NCBI GenBank assembly: GCA_900768245.1
Contig: CAAGCE010000264.1
Location: 1-8,057, forward strand
Length of the DNA stretch: 8,057 nt
Direction: 5' to 3'
Source of the DNA: Oscillospiraceae bacterium
GTDB lineage: Bacteria; Bacillota; Clostridia; Oscillospirales; Ruminococcaceae
Shown here: in pieces, positions 7,304-8,057 of the stretch
Position numbering within the stretch: position 1 is the stretch's first letter
How the letters are laid out: each line of letters begins with the position of its first letter
The notes under the pieces: model-generated
Databases searched by the model: none
What the model was told of the DNA's origin: nothing
The model's input: the letters and a program-made list of their open reading frames with translations, nothing else
Position numbers and translations under genes: made by a program

Positions 7304-7847
7304 TGGTAATGCCTCGTTTCTCAAGATGTTTTATCAAACGCTGCCTTGCACGGAATATCTTCTGCCGAGCCTGACCCCCGGTAATTCCAAGAAGCTGTGC
7401 GATTTCAGACGGAGTAAGCTCCTTGATAAGGTAGAGGAACATTATATCATAATCATTATCTGATAAATCACGCAGTGCACGCTTGATTTCATCGGAGCTG
7501 ACTTTGCTGATAATTTCCTCCTCGGTATTTTCGTCTGACTTAGCGTCAAATACCTCATCAATATCGACCGCCGGGTGGCGCTGCTTCTTTTTGAGCATAT
7601 TCAGCGAAATGTTCTTCACTACTATAACAAGATAGAAACGGGTTTCGTTACAGTCTATTTCGCGTATTTTTTCAAGATGATTTATCACGCTGACAAAAGA
7701 ATCCTGTACAGCGTCCTCTGCGTCCGTGCGGTTATGAAGAATATTATATGCAACGTTATACATGAGCTGCTCATTAGCTTCGTACAACGAACGGACAAGT
7801 TCCTTGTCCGTTTCATCATTTATCATTGAAAGAAGTGCTGATAGCAT
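7293..7847 (-). CDS. ECF-type RNA polymerase sigma factor
   Basis: The 184-residue length is usual for ECF sigma-70 factors. Region 2 spans about 20-90, with the core-binding and -10-recognition stretch NVAYNILHNRTDAEDAVQDS. Region 4 spans about 117-176 with the helix-turn-helix ELTPSEIAQLLGITGGQARQ, which reads the -35 element. A variable acidic linker (about 95-116) joins them, and region 3 is absent as expected. The ATG at 7847 follows a GAGGG-type site; the next Met (codon 8) has none. It is the first gene of the operon and overlaps the membrane regulator start (ATGAAACTTGA), the classic sigma/anti-sigma pairing. The operon promoter upstream looks like a housekeeping sigma-A site, so its target promoter is not obvious here; autoregulation from an additional, unseen site cannot be excluded. 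Confidence 0.93.
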   Translation of the reverse strand: MLSALLSMINDETDKELVRSLYEANEQLMYNVAYNILHNRTDAEDAVQDSFVSVINHLEKIREIDCNETRFYLVIVVKNISLNMLKKKQRHPAVDIDEVFDAKSDENTEEEIISKVSSDEIKRALRDLSDNDYDIMFLYLIKELTPSEIAQLLGITGGQARQKIFRARQRLIKHLEKRGITNET

Positions 7848-7881
7848 TTCCCGCCCTCATTTCTTGTTGGTATTTGCTACA

Positions 7882-7910
7882 AGTATAACATCAAACTGCT
7901 AAAAAATCAA
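7882..7910 (-). promoter_or_regulatory. Sigma-A-like promoter of the sigma factor-protease operon
   Basis: On the - strand TTGATT (7910-7905) and TATACT (7887-7882) are separated by exactly 17 bases, each one mismatch from consensus. Transcription would begin near 7875, giving a short leader of about 28 bases before the sigma factor ATG. Confidence 0.7.
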
Positions 7911-7923
7911 TACTCTGTATTAA
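7907..7923 (-). terminator. Weak terminator-like hairpin after the right-edge gene
   Basis: Starting right after the stop codon of the right-edge gene, TTAATAC and GTATTGA pair over seven positions (one G-U) around an AGA loop and are followed by a run of six T on the - strand. The stem has only one G-C pair, so termination would be weak. Its T-run overlaps the -35 box of the next promoter. Confidence 0.35.
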
Positions 7924-8055
7924 TCATCTCCACGGCAGATTATCCTGTTTATACCCCTCCAAGCTGAGTTCCAATGCCTTGACCACCTGATTAAGCATAA
8001 ACTGCCTATAAGCCGCAGCAAGCACCTCTTTGCGTTTTTCATCGCCGAGGTCAAC
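7924..8055 (-). CDS. C-terminal end of an unrecognised protein, cut by window edge
   Basis: The frame is open from the window edge to a TGA at 7924, giving 43 codons: a Lys/Glu-rich amphipathic helix (DEKRKEVLAAAYRQFM then NQVVKALELSLEGYKQ) and a short tail DNLPWR. The composition is that of a real helical protein, while the alternative frame over the same bases gives a Trp/Arg/Cys-rich product unlike a normal protein. I cannot assign a family. It lies on the same strand as the sigma factor operon, but a promoter lies between them, so it is probably a separate unit. Confidence 0.5.
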   Translation of the reverse strand, partial: VDLGDEKRKEVLAAAYRQFMLNQVVKALELSLEGYKQDNLPWR

Positions 8056-8057
8056 AT

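Overview
The window looks like DNA from a Gram-positive gut-type clostridium (Ruminococcus/Oscillospiraceae-like). This is an inference. It rests on strong AGGAGG-type ribosome binding sites, a lipobox lipoprotein, an ECF sigma factor paired with a DUF4367-like membrane regulator, and a large methylase-helicase of the kind carried by Tn1549/CTn-type integrative conjugative elements (ICEs). No sequence search was possible.

Left part (3-3974, + strand): the interior of a giant ICE-type N6-adenine methylase/SNF2-like helicase gene. It is already open at the window edge, so its N-terminus lies outside. It ends abruptly inside helicase motif VI, where a recognisable but scrambled remnant is followed by a stop. 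Everything that normally follows in this family is missing. The gene is therefore probably a 3'-truncated remnant marking the edge of a degraded or rearranged mobile element.

Junction (3975-4301): a non-coding, AT-rich stretch. It holds a nested set of inverted repeats right at the broken gene end, and a strong 10-bp-arm hairpin that serves as terminator for the operon arriving from the right.

Right part (7910 down to 4184, - strand): one compact operon that can be read end to end. A sigma-A-like promoter (TTGATT-17 bp-TATACT) drives an ECF sigma factor, a translationally coupled single-pass membrane regulator (probable anti-sigma), a small secreted protein, a secreted papain/C39-like cysteine peptidase and a surface lipoprotein, and the operon ends at the terminator. 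Hairpins without U-tracts sit in the gaps before the small secreted protein and before the peptidase. The layout suggests a signal-responsive extracellular proteolysis module: the sigma/anti-sigma pair senses a condition outside the cell, and the other three products act at or beyond the membrane. The lipoprotein could be a partner or inhibitor of the peptidase, but this is only positional inference.

Far right (7924-8055, - strand): the last 43 codons of an unrecognised gene entering from beyond the window. It ends in a weak AT-rich terminator-like hairpin that overlaps the -35 box of the operon promoter.
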